A stretch of 6,157 bases of DNA from an uncultured Collinsella sp. (lineage in GTDB: Bacteria; Actinomycetota; Coriobacteriia; Coriobacteriales; Coriobacteriaceae), in assembly GCA_900752425.1 (NCBI GenBank), contig CAADVE010000202.1, positions 1-6,157 on the forward strand. The letters are read 5' to 3'. Below the pieces are notes generated by a model. The model did not search any database. It worked only from the letters and a program-made list of their open reading frames with translations, and was not told where the DNA came from. Each line of letters starts with the position of its first letter. Positions within the stretch are counted from its first letter, which is position 1. Positions 5,436 to 6,157 of the stretch are shown one piece after another. The translations under genes were made by a program, and so were the position numbers.

Positions 5436-6157
5436 CTAGTACTGGCTCTCGTGCTTGCTGAAGAAGTCGAAGCGCGGGGGCAGCGGCTTCACACGGTGCT
5501 CGCCGGGCTTCTCGCCCAGGCTCTCCATAAATTCGTCCGTGGAGGCAAAGATGTTATCCCAGCTAAAGAAGGCGACCGGATCGACATCGAAGTACTCGCA
5601 GATGAGCTCGCAGCCGGCCGGGACGATGCCGTGCATCAGGACGGTCGCCACGCGCAGTTCGGTAAAGGCGTCGACGAGGGCTTGCGTCATGGCGGCGTTT
5701 GCCGCCTCGCCCTCGAGCTTATTGGCGGCCTTGGAGGCGTCGCTCCAGCGCTTGTTGGCGGCGCGCAGGTAGTCGTCGCACACGGCGAGCGCGCGGTGCG
5801 TCTCGAACTTGTACATGGCCTGCTCAAAGGCAAGGGCGGCCTGCTCGGCGGCTTCGACCACGGCAGCAGAGGCTGCACCGGCGGGGATGCAACCGTTGCG
5901 ATAGGGGCTCTCGTCGCCCTCCTTGATGGCGACGCCGTAGAAGCAGCTGCGGGCCAGGCGGTTGAAGACGCCGGTCAAAAGGGCGCTCTCCTTAAGGGCC
6001 GGGTCGATAACGCGCTTGTCGTCGCAGGCACGCACCTCGTTGCCGTCCTTGTCCTTGCCGGTCACGCGCGTGTCGTATGCCTTGGGGCTAAAGCTTACCG
6101 GCTTCTCGGATAGGCCGAGCGACAGCCCAAGTGCACGCACCCTCTCGCCGGGGGAGT
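5436..6157 (-). CDS. C-terminal part of a class I aminoacyl-tRNA synthetase, probably methionyl-tRNA synthetase (cut by window edge)
   Basis: The frame is open from the right edge to TAG at 5436-5438, giving about 240 residues. A GTG at 6138-6140 is in frame, but the reading continues upstream of it through PGER, so I treat the gene as partial, with the catalytic domain outside. The visible part looks like the helical anticodon-binding domain of a methionine-type enzyme: FNRLARSCFYG, then a long helix pair with FEQAMYKFETHRAL, AVCDDYLRAANKRWSD in place of the usual N-x-Y...PW segment, a hydrophobic helix around VATVLMHGIVPAGCELICEYF, and the ending VKPLPPRFDFFSKHESQY, which resembles the PLFPR-type end of that domain. 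No HIGH or KMSKS motif is present, as expected for this part. The anticodon segment is divergent, so another class I synthetase cannot be excluded. The methyltransferase gene follows after 151 bases occupied mostly by the palindromic element. Confidence 0.6.
   Translation of the reverse strand, partial: SPGERVRALGLSLGLSEKPVSFSPKAYDTRVTGKDKDGNEVRACDDKRVIDPALKESALLTGVFNRLARSCFYGVAIKEGDESPYRNGCIPAGAASAAVVEAAEQAALAFEQAMYKFETHRALAVCDDYLRAANKRWSDASKAANKLEGEAANAAMTQALVDAFTELRVATVLMHGIVPAGCELICEYFDVDPVAFFSWDNIFASTDEFMESLGEKPGEHRVKPLPPRFDFFSKHESQY

Noticed and set aside
5451..6113. Plus-strand open frame (220 codons) opposite the synthetase gene
   Set aside because: The translation is alanine/glycine/valine-rich with no motif. 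It is explained by high GC in codon positions of the minus-strand gene.

Overview
The window is a piece of a high-GC bacterial chromosome with closely packed genes on both strands. Gene content and protein style suggest an actinomycetal gut anaerobe of the Coriobacteriia, most like Collinsella: a class III fructose-1,6-bisphosphatase, a DegV/FakB protein, a TIM-barrel protein of a type also seen in Firmicutes, and a lysine-rich NOL1/NOP2/Sun methyltransferase. This placement is inferred from remembered protein families, not from a search.

Layout. 1-1410 (-) is the first 470 codons of fbp, which runs off the left edge. 1411-1730 is a divergent intergenic region with three dyad symmetries and an extended -10 promoter for the next gene. 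1731-2621 (+) is a complete DegV family fatty-acid-binding protein. A strong hairpin at 2663-2690 separates it from the convergent gene 2703-3794 (-), a TIM-barrel protein of unknown function with long tails at both ends. 3795-3985 is a second divergent spacer. 3986-4156 (+) is a 56-residue single-span membrane protein. 4181-5284 (-) is a NOL1/NOP2/Sun RNA cytosine-5 methyltransferase. 5285-5435 holds the most striking non-coding structure: two palindromic units in opposite orientation inside perfect 36-bp inverted arms (5311-5346 and 5384-5419), organised like a REP/BIME element. 5436-6157 (-) is the C-terminal part of a class I aminoacyl-tRNA synthetase, probably methionyl, which runs off the right edge.

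The genes do not form one pathway. fbp is gluconeogenic, degV probably presents fatty acids to a fatty acid kinase, and the methyltransferase and synthetase both serve translation and lie in the same direction, split by the palindromic element. No phage, CRISPR, toxin-antitoxin or transposase gene is visible. Nothing here amounts to a clear new system. The best candidates for new biology are the palindromic element, the unassigned TIM-barrel protein, and the dyads upstream of fbp and degV.
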